The position numbers and the translations under genes were made by a program. A DNA stretch of 64,000 nucleotides. Source: JACVRN01 sp035276685 (GTDB lineage Bacteria > Acidobacteriota > Blastocatellia > Pyrinomonadales > Pyrinomonadaceae). The notes below the pieces were generated by a model that worked only from the letters and a program-made list of their open reading frames with translations, was not told the origin of the DNA and ran no database searches. Below, piece by piece: positions 45,368-52,156 of the stretch; within the stretch, counting starts at the first letter, position 1; each line of letters starts with the position of its first letter. Location of the stretch: positions 6,962-70,961 of the forward strand of contig DATELK010000190.1 in the NCBI GenBank assembly GCA_035276685.1, given 5' to 3'.

Positions 45368-46042
45368 AGTTCTTTGAGCACCCAGAGCGAAATCTCTGGC
45401 GTGAATGGAGTCAAATTCGGTGAAACCTTTCGCATGGCAACACCGAGCTAAGTTTGGAGGCCCTGTTTTTGCCGCGATAAGTTGGTGTTAAGGCATGACA
45501 ATTTGGGCAAAGCAGCCTCAAATTGTTAAGTCGGTTATCAAAGTGATCTCCGTTTATATGGTCTAGCTCAAGAGGAATTGGCTTTCCGAGCCATGTTCTT
45601 CTGTTACAGTTAGAGCACTTTGCGGTAAGGATACCTTCTGATAATAACCGCCTTTTCAATTTGAACGAGGCTATTTGAATTTCATTGTTCAAATATCTTT
45701 CTAAAGGCTGTTTTGGACTAAAGGTCTGATTCTTATTCCATGCTTGTCCAGTAAAATGGGAATCGTCAAGGCTAAAGTGCTTTATTGCTTTCTTTAGAAC
45801 GACGTAGTTCCCGCCATATGGAGCAACGCCAAGTTTTCTTAATACCTGTGCGAGCGAAGTTGATTTTTTCACGGCTTCTGCCAGCTTTTCCACAGTGTAT
45901 TTACGTAGCTTCATGCAGCCTCCAAAAAAGTGTAGAGACTAGACGGCTCCCGCCTGACTGCTATTAAGGTAGTAAAAGGTGAAGGTATAGTCCAGACCAC
46001 GAACTGAATAACAATTCAGGCGGCGAAAGCCGAAGTGGTAAG
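45368..46042 (+). mobile_element. group I intron (tRNA-Leu UAA type) with antisense HNH gene
   Basis: 675 nt. P1 pairs exon CUU with intron GAG, with a U.G at the 5' splice site. P element AATTCGGTGAAACC (from 45414) and Q GGCAACACCGAGCTAAG (from 45436) give P4 (45417-45422 with 45441-45446). P6 is a perfect 9-bp helix TTTGGAGGC (45453-45461) with 45918-45926. R is GTAGAGACTAGACGG (from 45932) and S AGGTATAGTCC (45983-45993), giving P7 (GACTA 45937-45941 with TAGTC 45988-45992). The last intron base is G46042. Nearly all the extra length is an ORF in the P6 loop, on the opposite strand. Confidence 0.92.
45411..45914 (-). CDS. HNH homing endonuclease encoded antisense within the intron
   Basis: 167 aa. 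The HNH core is LELDHINGDHFDNRLNNLRL followed by LCPNCHALTPTYRGKN, with zinc-binding CSNC upstream, so the nuclease should be active. The N-terminal region (TSLAQVLRKLGVAPYGGNYV, then KKAIKHFSLDDSHF) is a likely DNA-binding helix region. The Shine-Dalgarno on the minus strand (TTTGGAGGC) is the complement of the P6 3' strand. The C-terminal 15 or so residues (SKLSSVLPCERFHRI) and stop are encoded opposite the P, P4 and Q core of the ribozyme. It presumably spreads the intron into intron-less tRNA-Leu genes. Confidence 0.92.
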   Translation of the reverse strand: MKLRKYTVEKLAEAVKKSTSLAQVLRKLGVAPYGGNYVVLKKAIKHFSLDDSHFTGQAWNKNQTFSPKQPLERYLNNEIQIASFKLKRRLLSEGILTAKCSNCNRRTWLGKPIPLELDHINGDHFDNRLNNLRLLCPNCHALTPTYRGKNRASKLSSVLPCERFHRI

Positions 46043-46109
46043 AAAATCCGTTGACCGTAAGGTCGTGCGGGTTCGAGTCCCGCCCTCGGCATCTTTGCTG
46101 TTTATAAAC

Positions 46110-46156
46110 GTCGGCCATCGAGTCTCGAATGACTTCGATGGCCGACTTTGCTTTTG
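46110..46156 (+). terminator. terminator after tRNA-Leu
   Basis: A 12-bp stem GTCGGCCATCGA (46110-46121) with 46135-46146, extended inward by GTC/GAC, followed by TTTGCTTTTG. Confidence 0.85.
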
Positions 46157-46170
46157 ATTGACGATGAGTT

Positions 46171-46656
46171 TTATTGAATGGCGTCCCCTAGAATCTGTCG
46201 CAGGTGGTTTTTGAGGTGGCCTACGTAGTCGCTCATGAGGTAATCGAGCGTGGCCGGTTTGTCTTCAGGGACTACCTGCCAGGCTATGCGGTGAAGGTTA
46301 TGTTTCTTATGCTCTTTGTCGCGCACGTCTTGAGGGACGGCGGCCATGACGCGCGCGAGGTGCAAGTTGTAGCTTCGCCAGAGCGTAATCAGTTCCGGCC
46401 AGGGCGCTTCATTATAGCCTTGCGCCCTGACCCAATCCTCCTGCTCGTAGCCCGGAAAGATTAAATCATCCTGAAACTGCGCGCGTACGAATCGCTGGTG
46501 ATTATTCGCTGCTGAATCTATCAGGTGCCCTATTATCTGGCGCGGCGACCATTTGTCGGGAGCGCTCGCTCTCATGCTCTCTTCGTCCGACAGGGCTGCA
46601 AGACGAGGCGCGGCCCTTTCAACAACCTCTCTAAGCTCCGTCACATAATCCTGCAC
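46171..46656 (-). CDS. DinB-like four-helix protein
   Basis: 161 aa. DinB/YfiT-like: APDKWSPRQIIGHLIDSAAN, LHRIAWQVVP and DYVGHLKNHLRQIL contribute the histidines of the family metal site. DinB-like proteins are metal-binding bundles, several being thiol transferases, so the reaction here is open. The start is GTG. It is convergent with the tRNA-Leu gene and divergent from yceH. Confidence 0.85.
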   Translation of the reverse strand: MQDYVTELREVVERAAPRLAALSDEESMRASAPDKWSPRQIIGHLIDSAANNHQRFVRAQFQDDLIFPGYEQEDWVRAQGYNEAPWPELITLWRSYNLHLARVMAAVPQDVRDKEHKKHNLHRIAWQVVPEDKPATLDYLMSDYVGHLKNHLRQILGDAIQ

Positions 46657-46798
46657 TCCGCTGTAACACCTCGCCGGGCATTTGACGAACAGAGCTTATG
46701 ATAGCAGGATTACTTGGCCTGAGGTGAAGGCGCGGCGACTGATTCTAGTATTACTGCGGCTATACGTTCTTATTCTTCCGGGAAGGATTCCATAATTA

Positions 46799-47464
46799 AT
46801 GGCTACGATATTGGACGAGGTGGAGGTGCGGGTGCTGGGCGCTCTGGTAGAGAAGCAGATGACCACGCCTGAATATTATCCGCTGACGATGAACGCGCTG
46901 GTGCTGGCCTGTAACCAGAAGAGCAACCGCAACCCTGTGGTCTCTTATGATGAAGAGACGGTCGAGCGTGCGGTTGAAAGCCTGCGCTCTAAGAATCTGG
47001 TTTACGTCTTTTACGGCAGCACGAGCCGCGTGCCGAAATACAAGCACATGATGGGAGAAATCTTCGGGCTCGACGCGAAGGAGACGGCGCTCATGTGCGT
47101 GCTGATGCTCAGGGGGCCGCAGACGCTTGGCGAGTTGCGCGGGCGCACAGACCGTCTATATGACTTCAAGGGGCTTGAGGAAGTGGAAGAGGCCCTGCGG
47201 TCTATGAGCGACAAGGAGGCGGAGCCTTTAGTGCTTAAGCTCCCGCGACAGGCGGGACAGAAGGAGGTTCGCTACGCGCATCTTCTCTCGGGAGAGCCGA
47301 GCGTTGATTACGCGCCCGAAAGAGAGAGCACGGAGACGGACGACACCAGCCGCCACGCGAGAGGCGACCGCGTAAAGGATTTGGAGCAGGAAGTGGAGAC
47401 GCTAAAGGCTGAAGTCAGCAGGCTCAGGCAGGAATTTGAAGAGTTCAAGAAGCAGTTCGATTAA
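46799..47464 (+). CDS. yceH: YceH family (DUF480) protein
   Basis: 221 aa. The N-terminal half matches DUF480: LGALVEKQMTTPEYYPLTMN, NQKSNRNPVVSYDEETVERA, LVYVFYGSTSRVPKYKH, LMLRGPQTLGELRGRTDRLY. The fold is a tandem winged helix, presumably nucleic-acid binding. The C-terminal 50 residues are a coiled coil (DLEQEVETLKAEVSRLRQEF). It ends 9 bp before repeat B5. Confidence 0.93.
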   Translation: MATILDEVEVRVLGALVEKQMTTPEYYPLTMNALVLACNQKSNRNPVVSYDEETVERAVESLRSKNLVYVFYGSTSRVPKYKHMMGEIFGLDAKETALMCVLMLRGPQTLGELRGRTDRLYDFKGLEEVEEALRSMSDKEAEPLVLKLPRQAGQKEVRYAHLLSGEPSVDYAPERESTETDDTSRHARGDRVKDLEQEVETLKAEVSRLRQEFEEFKKQFD

Positions 47465-47473
47465 AGAGAAGAC

Positions 47474-47566
47474 AATTTAACAGGGATGGACAGGATGCAC
47501 AGGATAAAAGAAGAAGAGTTCTCTTTTCTTTATCCTGTCTATCCTGTCCATCCCTGTTAATTTCTT
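47474..47566. repeat. family-B intergenic palindromic repeat (copy B5)
   Basis: Left arm 47474-47510 and right arm 47528-47566, inverted copies built on AACAGGGATGGACAGGAT, with a 17-nt spacer. It follows the yceH stop by 9 nt and lies between convergent genes, the one copy not between co-directional genes. Confidence 0.87.
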
Positions 47567-47579
47567 CTTGTACGGCTCT

Positions 47580-48641
47580 CTACTTTTGCGCGCTCGTTGT
47601 CGGGGTGCTTTGCGGCACGGCGCTCGAAAGCGCGTTCTGAGCGGGAAGATAGAGTAGAGGGCTCACGGGCTGTCCGTTGATGCGTACTTCGTAATGAAGG
47701 TGCGGGCCCGTGGAGCGGCCGGTTGAGCCTACGAGGCCAAGCTGCTCTCCGCGCCTGATGGTCTGTCCCAGTTCCACGTCTATGCGCGAGAGGTGGCCGT
47801 AGCGGGTGGTGATTCCGTTTCCGTGGTCAATGTAGACGACCCAGCCGTAGCCGCGCTGCCATCCGGCGATGATGATTGTGCCGTCGGCCGTGGCGATGAC
47901 GGGCGTGCCCATGGGCGCTGCAATGTCCTGCCCCTTATGATACTCCGTGCCGGGCCCGCCGAAGGGATTGCCGCGCACGCCGACGCCGCTCCTGAGCGAA
48001 CCCATGACGGGCCAGATTGAAGGGATGTTGGCGGAGGCGCTTCCCGTTCTGGGAGCCACGGTCATGAGAGACGAAGACGACGGCTTTTCACTAACGCGAG
48101 AAACTACTGTGATGTCGTTGACTAAGACGGGACGGCTGGCGGGCTGGTTGGGAGCTTTCGGACTGTAAGTAAGCGCCGTCTGTCTTACAAGGGGATTCTG
48201 CGCGACCTGCTTGGAGTTGTCACGGATGTAGTTTTCACTCGTGGTCGTGCGCTTCTTCTCCGTGGTTAAAAGACCCTTTTCCGTAACGGCGGGGCGCTTG
48301 CTGGCAGCGACACTATCTCGTCTCTTATTCTCTACACGCTTGCTGTCATCCGCGCGCTTTTTATCGCGCACGGCCAGCATGGTGCGCTTCTTATCATCGA
48401 CGCGCTTTTTGTCGTTATCTCGCTTGGAGCTTTTCTGCGGCTCGGGCCGCGCGCGTCTGGCTCTTGACTGCGCCGGTACGGAAGAGACGCCGAAGGCTAT
48501 CGAGAGAAGAGCCAGGGCGAAGGTATAAGCGATTCTTGCCCTGTGGGAAATGCTGGAATTTAGATGATGGCGGCACGAAAGCAAACGGTCAGGGGAAGGG
48601 GAAAACAATATCTTATTCCTTTCACGGCAAGGGCTCGGCAC
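47580..48641 (-). CDS. M23-family metalloendopeptidase
   Basis: 353 aa. A signal or anchor segment (IAYTFALALLSIAFGVSSVP) is followed by a long basic, low-complexity linker of KKR repeats. The LytM/M23 domain then has EYHKGQDIAAPMGTPVIATA, HGNGITTRYGHLSRI and GSTGRSTGPHLHYEVRING, with the zinc ligands H, D and HxH. It likely cleaves or senses peptidoglycan in the periplasm. The start is unclear: GTG 48641 opens the frame, and a TTG at 48608 is preceded by AAAGGAAT. Confidence 0.88.
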   Translation of the reverse strand: MPSPCRERNKILFSPSPDRLLSCRHHLNSSISHRARIAYTFALALLSIAFGVSSVPAQSRARRARPEPQKSSKRDNDKKRVDDKKRTMLAVRDKKRADDSKRVENKRRDSVAASKRPAVTEKGLLTTEKKRTTTSENYIRDNSKQVAQNPLVRQTALTYSPKAPNQPASRPVLVNDITVVSRVSEKPSSSSLMTVAPRTGSASANIPSIWPVMGSLRSGVGVRGNPFGGPGTEYHKGQDIAAPMGTPVIATADGTIIIAGWQRGYGWVVYIDHGNGITTRYGHLSRIDVELGQTIRRGEQLGLVGSTGRSTGPHLHYEVRINGQPVSPLLYLPAQNALSSAVPQSTPTTSAQK

Positions 48642-49007
48642 AAAAATATAGGGGTACAGCAGCGAGCCTTGCGTTACAGCATGACGAGGGTTTGAGCCAC
48701 GCTAGATTTGCTTCAATTATTAGGGCTTAAAGGTTCGACCTGTAGGGCGTTGGTGAACCCATCTATGAATCTAACGAATCAAATCGCTCGTGACAACCAG
48801 CAATTTGACCAACCGTGTCTGACTATGGGACGAATTTGTGAGATAAATCGCTGTCCAGTGAAGATTTCGACAGATTGTGAATCAAACTTGAACACTTATG
48901 TTGCACAATGCTTGCGACAGATGAGGCCATTGTTGCGGAAAAGTTACGTCCCGGCTGTCACGACGGCTCATTAAGTGCGGAAGGTGGCTGATTGAGGGCT
49001 TACACTT

Positions 49008-49175
49008 CTTCATGCGCCGCTTGCAACTCCACGCGCCCGTGTTACGAAGGCTTGCGACGGTGTACAGAAGCTTTGTGCGGCTGCACAGAAGGCCCGCGCG
49101 CCTGTTACAACGCCTTGCGCGGTGTTTCCGGCTCTTTGCGCGCATTTCCAGAGGCTTGCGCGTGCGTGAAGCCTG
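49008..49175. repeat. 8 x 21-bp degenerate tandem array
   Basis: Units start near 49008, 49029, 49050, 49071, 49092, 49113, 49134 and 49155. The common pattern is CTTTGCGCGG-TGTNNCAGAAG with variation, e.g. CTTTGTGCGGCTGCACAGAA and CTTTGCGCGCATTTCCAGAG. In one plus frame (48992-49195, TTG start) it reads as seven-residue repeats (CYEGLRR, CTEALCG, CTEGPRA, CYNALRG), rich in Cys. I cannot decide whether it is translated. The 366 bp before it (48642-49007) hold no gene I can support. Confidence 0.7.
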
Positions 49176-49191
49176 AAAAGCGCAGACTTTT

Positions 49192-49380
49192 TTAGCGGTC
49201 GCTAGCCCAGCGAGGCGCGTTTCCCGTCTCGTGCGAGCGCGCGTGGTCGCTCAGCATACGCGCGTAGCATTTCAGGCACATGCCGCGCGAGTCCTTGACG
49301 TTGTTACGGCGAATGACCGTGCCGCACCAGGTGCACTCCACCTTAAAGGTCAATCTTTCCTGCCCCAATTCCCTGTTCAT
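49192..49380 (-). CDS. small four-cysteine zinc-ribbon protein
   Basis: 62 aa: VECTWCGTVIRR and GMCLKCYARML give two CxxC knuckles, typical of a zinc ribbon. AAGGGGAGAA precedes the ATG. Likely a small nucleic-acid- or protein-binding factor; family not identified. Confidence 0.75.
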   Translation of the reverse strand: MNRELGQERLTFKVECTWCGTVIRRNNVKDSRGMCLKCYARMLSDHARSHETGNAPRWASDR

Positions 49381-49908
49381 ACTTCTTCCGTTCTCCCCTT
49401 GGTAACTTTATCTTAAAAGACGAAAGGTGAGCTTGTCTTCAACAAGGCTCACCCTTCATCACCCGCCCTTTGCTCGTTCCGCGACGCACGTGGGCCGCCC
49501 GCTTGCGGGCAAAAACCAGCGCGCCGCTAAATCCATGAGCTAATAAAATTGCCCATAGAACTCTTTCTCATCGCCCTGCGGCCTGCTCCCTGCTGGCGCT
49601 CGCGTGCGACGACTATTCCGAGTGATTGATGAGCAGAAGCTATGCCATTATCCGCTCTCTTCACAATTTCAAACGGGGGAGAATATTCTACGCCTGGGGG
49701 GAATTTGATTTCAATCAAGATAACAGAGGTGGAGAGACCGGTCTGTACGCTTTCAGACAATATTTTCCGGCGCGTGTGTGATACATTTCAATCCATCATT
49801 TTGAACTGGCAGCGCCACACGAGTTGATTTTTCGGCGGTTTCATCTCACTATCACCTCGTTGGTTTTGAGAGCTATCTTAATTCTGGGCTCAGGCGGTTC
49901 CTCTGGCA
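49381..49908. other. 528-bp intergenic region upstream of the Crp-type gene
   Basis: It has an imperfect hairpin at about 49424-49455 (GGTGAGCTTGT with ACAAGGCTCACC, one bulge). Frames of 61-77 aa on both strands in 49527-49827 have no recognisable product, so I leave them out. GC content is lower than the flanks. Confidence 0.4.
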
Positions 49909-50634
49909 GTGGACGCTTATATCAATCATAAGAGCAACCTGATTCTCAATGCTCTGCCCACGCAGGAATACGAGCGGCTCTACACTCATCTCGAATATGT
50001 AGAGCTGCCGCTCGGCAAGATTCTTTACGACCCGGAAGAGCCAATCAGGCACGCCTACTTCCCCTTACGCGGCGCGGTCTCGGTCGTCACCGTCTTAAGA
50101 GATGGCGGCTCCGTGGAGGCGGGCGTCATAGGCAAGGAGGGAGTCGTGGGCATCCCGCTTGTGCTGGGGAGGGAGACGGAGTTGAATCGCCGCGCGGTAG
50201 TGCAGATTCAGGGAAGCGGCCTGAGGCTCAAGGCCACAGCCCTCACGGAAGAGTTCAGGAGAGGCGAGCGCCTGCACGACCTGCTTTTGAGTTACCTGCA
50301 CGCCTTCATCACGCAGATTTCGCAGACGGCCGCCTGCAATCGCATGCACCGTCTTGAGGAGCGGCTGGCGCGCTGGCTGCTGGCCTGCCAGGACAGGCTG
50401 GGCTCCGACGAGATGCAACTGACTCAGGAGTTCATAGCAGAGATGCTTGGCGTCAGGCGCGCGGGCGTGAGCGTCGCCGCCACACAGCTACAGGAGCGCG
50501 GGCTCATCAAACACAAGCGCGGCTTCATACAGATTATCGACCGTGAGGGACTGGAAGCCGCGTCGTGTGAATGTTACGGAGTGGTCAGGCGCGAGTACCA
50601 GCGCCTCTTTGAGAACAGGGCCGCGACCGGCTGA
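49909..50634 (+). CDS. Crp/Fnr family transcriptional regulator
   Basis: 241 aa. The N-terminal cyclic-nucleotide-binding-like barrel includes LPLGKILYDPEEPIRHAYFP and GVIGKEGVVGIPLVLG. The C-terminal winged helix includes MQLTQEFIAEMLGVRRAGVS and LQERGLIKHKRGFIQIID. The cAMP-binding arginine region is not evident, so the ligand is unknown. GTG start. It is convergent with the receiver gene at the end of the cyanophycin locus. Confidence 0.9.
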   Translation: MDAYINHKSNLILNALPTQEYERLYTHLEYVELPLGKILYDPEEPIRHAYFPLRGAVSVVTVLRDGGSVEAGVIGKEGVVGIPLVLGRETELNRRAVVQIQGSGLRLKATALTEEFRRGERLHDLLLSYLHAFITQISQTAACNRMHRLEERLARWLLACQDRLGSDEMQLTQEFIAEMLGVRRAGVSVAATQLQERGLIKHKRGFIQIIDREGLEAASCECYGVVRREYQRLFENRAATG

Positions 50635-50643
50635 AGAGTCGCA

Positions 50644-51036
50644 TCAGGCGGCGCGCAGCAGCCGCTCAATCAAATCCGCCAACTGGCTGAAGTCCTCCGG
50701 CAGCGTGACGTACTGGTTATCTCCCATAGGAACTTCTTCGCCCTCGTCCACAATCTCGCTGGGGCCCCCGGCATAAGCCACAATAGGAATCTCGGAATCG
50801 GCCTCGACCTCTGCGCGCACGCGCTCGCCGACGCTTAGCAACTCAGGCACCGTCACGCCAAGCTCAACCAGTATTAAATCCGGCGTCTCAAGGCGCGCAC
50901 TCTGCACAGCCTCTCTTTCGTCTGCCGCTGTGATGACGCGATAGCCGTCCCGCTCAAGCAGCTCGGCGAAACCCTCGCGCGTGGAAGGCTCGTCCTCCAC
51001 TATTAGAAGCGTCAGGCGTTCTGCTTTCTTCCCCAT
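50644..51036 (-). CDS. degenerate response-regulator receiver protein
   Basis: A CheY-like single domain of 130 aa from ATG 51036. The acidic pair E14-D15 in LLIVEDEP is kept. The phospho-acceptor is Glu (E58 in DLILVELGV) instead of Asp, the switch Thr is Ala (PIVAYAGG), and the conserved Lys is Leu (YVTLPED). It therefore cannot be phosphorylated in the usual way and may mimic a permanently on state. It follows the asparaginase gene by 16 bp, the last gene of the cyanophycin operon. Confidence 0.85.
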   Translation of the reverse strand: MGKKAERLTLLIVEDEPSTREGFAELLERDGYRVITAADEREAVQSARLETPDLILVELGVTVPELLSVGERVRAEVEADSEIPIVAYAGGPSEIVDEGEEVPMGDNQYVTLPEDFSQLADLIERLLRAA

Positions 51037-51052
51037 ATGCTCCGCTCGAAAC

Positions 51053-52156
51053 TTAAGACCTCTGCTCGTTACGCAAGTCCAGAACGGCTGCGGACTCTCC
51101 AACACGGTCGCCGCGATGATTGCGTATGACCTTGCGCGCGAACTCCTGAAGCTCTCCCATCTCTCGCTCGTTAATCACGCCCAGTTGTCTTAATACTTCC
51201 ACGGCGAGCGGCGAGCGTGCGCGGTCGCCCTTGTCGCCGTCCTCTATTTTGAAAGCCAGCCCCAAACCTTCAGGGAAGCTCTCACAAGGCAGAACGCCAG
51301 CCGTATAAACTCCCTCGGCCCCAACCTTCGAGACCAGACTCCCGCCGCAAGCCTTCATCAAAGACGTATCAAGCTCGCCACGCCCTTCCACCATCTCAGG
51401 GTGCGCCATCATGGCACTGACTACGCGGCCGCAAGCCTCACGCGTAGCCTCATCAAACCACAGTGGAGGACGCACAAGCCGCGCGTACATGAGCGCCATC
51501 GAATGAACCGGCACGGCGAAGTTAGGCGCGGCGCAGCCGTCTATGCCTATGCCCATCTCTTCGACCCTTGCGTCCGCGAATTGAGCTACGGTGCGCGCAA
51601 TCAGTTGTTGCACGGGATGCTCGAACCGCTCGTAGTCCTCTACGCTCGCTTTGAGATGAACAGCGAGCGCGAGCATCATGGCGTGCTTGCCAGAGCAGTT
51701 GTTGTGTAGGGCCGAAGGCTTCTCGCCACGACGCTTCAGCTCTTCCGCCGCCTCTTCGCCATACGGCTCGTGAGCGCCGCAACGAAGCGCCGTCTCGTCC
51801 AGCCCTATCTTTTCCAGCATGGAGGCGACCGTTTCCCTGTGCTCCGCCTCTCCGTTGTGCGAGCCGCAGGCGACCGCAAGCTCCCTGCCCGTGAAACGGA
51901 AGCGGTCGGCTGCGCCTGTCGTTATGAGCGGGATTACCTGTTGCGGCTTGGCTGAAGAGCGAAGGTAGGTCACTGTCTCGGGCGCTCCCTTTGAAAAGAG
52001 CGCGCGGCCTTCGCCGTCCAGGACAGAGAGATGTCCGTGATGACGCGACTCCGTGATTGCGCCGCGCCTCACTTCTACGAAGAGCGAAGGAGGTGCGCCT
52101 AGAGCGGCCTGCTCTTCCCGTCTCTCCGAGACAATTAGCGATGCTTCTCTATTCAC
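51053..52156 (-). CDS. L-asparaginase (Rhizobium etli ReAV-type)
   Basis: 367 aa. Conserved parts are FVEVRRGAITESRHHGHLSV, YLRSSAKPQQVIPLI, ACGSHNGEAEHRE, NNCSGKHAMMLALA, GIDGCAAPNFAVPVHSMALM and KACGGSLVSKVGAEGVY, as in the ReAV asparaginase family. It hydrolyses Asn to Asp and ammonia. The GTG start overlaps the cphA stop, so it is in the cyanophycin operon and could supply Asp for polymer synthesis or process Asp-containing products. That role is inference. Confidence 0.9.
   Translation of the reverse strand: MNREASLIVSERREEQAALGAPPSLFVEVRRGAITESRHHGHLSVLDGEGRALFSKGAPETVTYLRSSAKPQQVIPLITTGAADRFRFTGRELAVACGSHNGEAEHRETVASMLEKIGLDETALRCGAHEPYGEEAAEELKRRGEKPSALHNNCSGKHAMMLALAVHLKASVEDYERFEHPVQQLIARTVAQFADARVEEMGIGIDGCAAPNFAVPVHSMALMYARLVRPPLWFDEATREACGRVVSAMMAHPEMVEGRGELDTSLMKACGGSLVSKVGAEGVYTAGVLPCESFPEGLGLAFKIEDGDKGDRARSPLAVEVLRQLGVINEREMGELQEFARKVIRNHRGDRVGESAAVLDLRNEQRS

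Larger units (their letters stand above)
45333..46091 (+). tRNA. tRNA-Leu(UAA) interrupted by a group I intron
   Basis: The 5' exon is 45333-45367 and the 3' exon 46043-46091, 84 nt when joined. The acceptor stem GCCGGGG pairs with CCTCGGC, A is the discriminator, and CCA is not encoded. The D arm is GCG...CGC. The anticodon stem GCGGA pairs with TCCGT around a loop CTTAAAA, giving anticodon UAA. The variable arm (GACC/GGTC) and T arm (GCGGG TTCGAGT CCCGC) are normal class II. The intron splits the anticodon loop after the second U of CUU, the classical site for tRNA-Leu(UAA) introns. Confidence 0.95.

Noticed and set aside
48992..49195. 67-aa Cys-rich plus-strand frame over the second 21-bp array
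   Set aside because: It starts with TTG and contains only repeat-derived heptapeptides; listed as a repeat because translation cannot be supported.
49527..49827. Two small frames on opposite strands in the spacer before the Crp-type gene
   Set aside because: No recognisable product, overlapping each other, and without convincing start signals.
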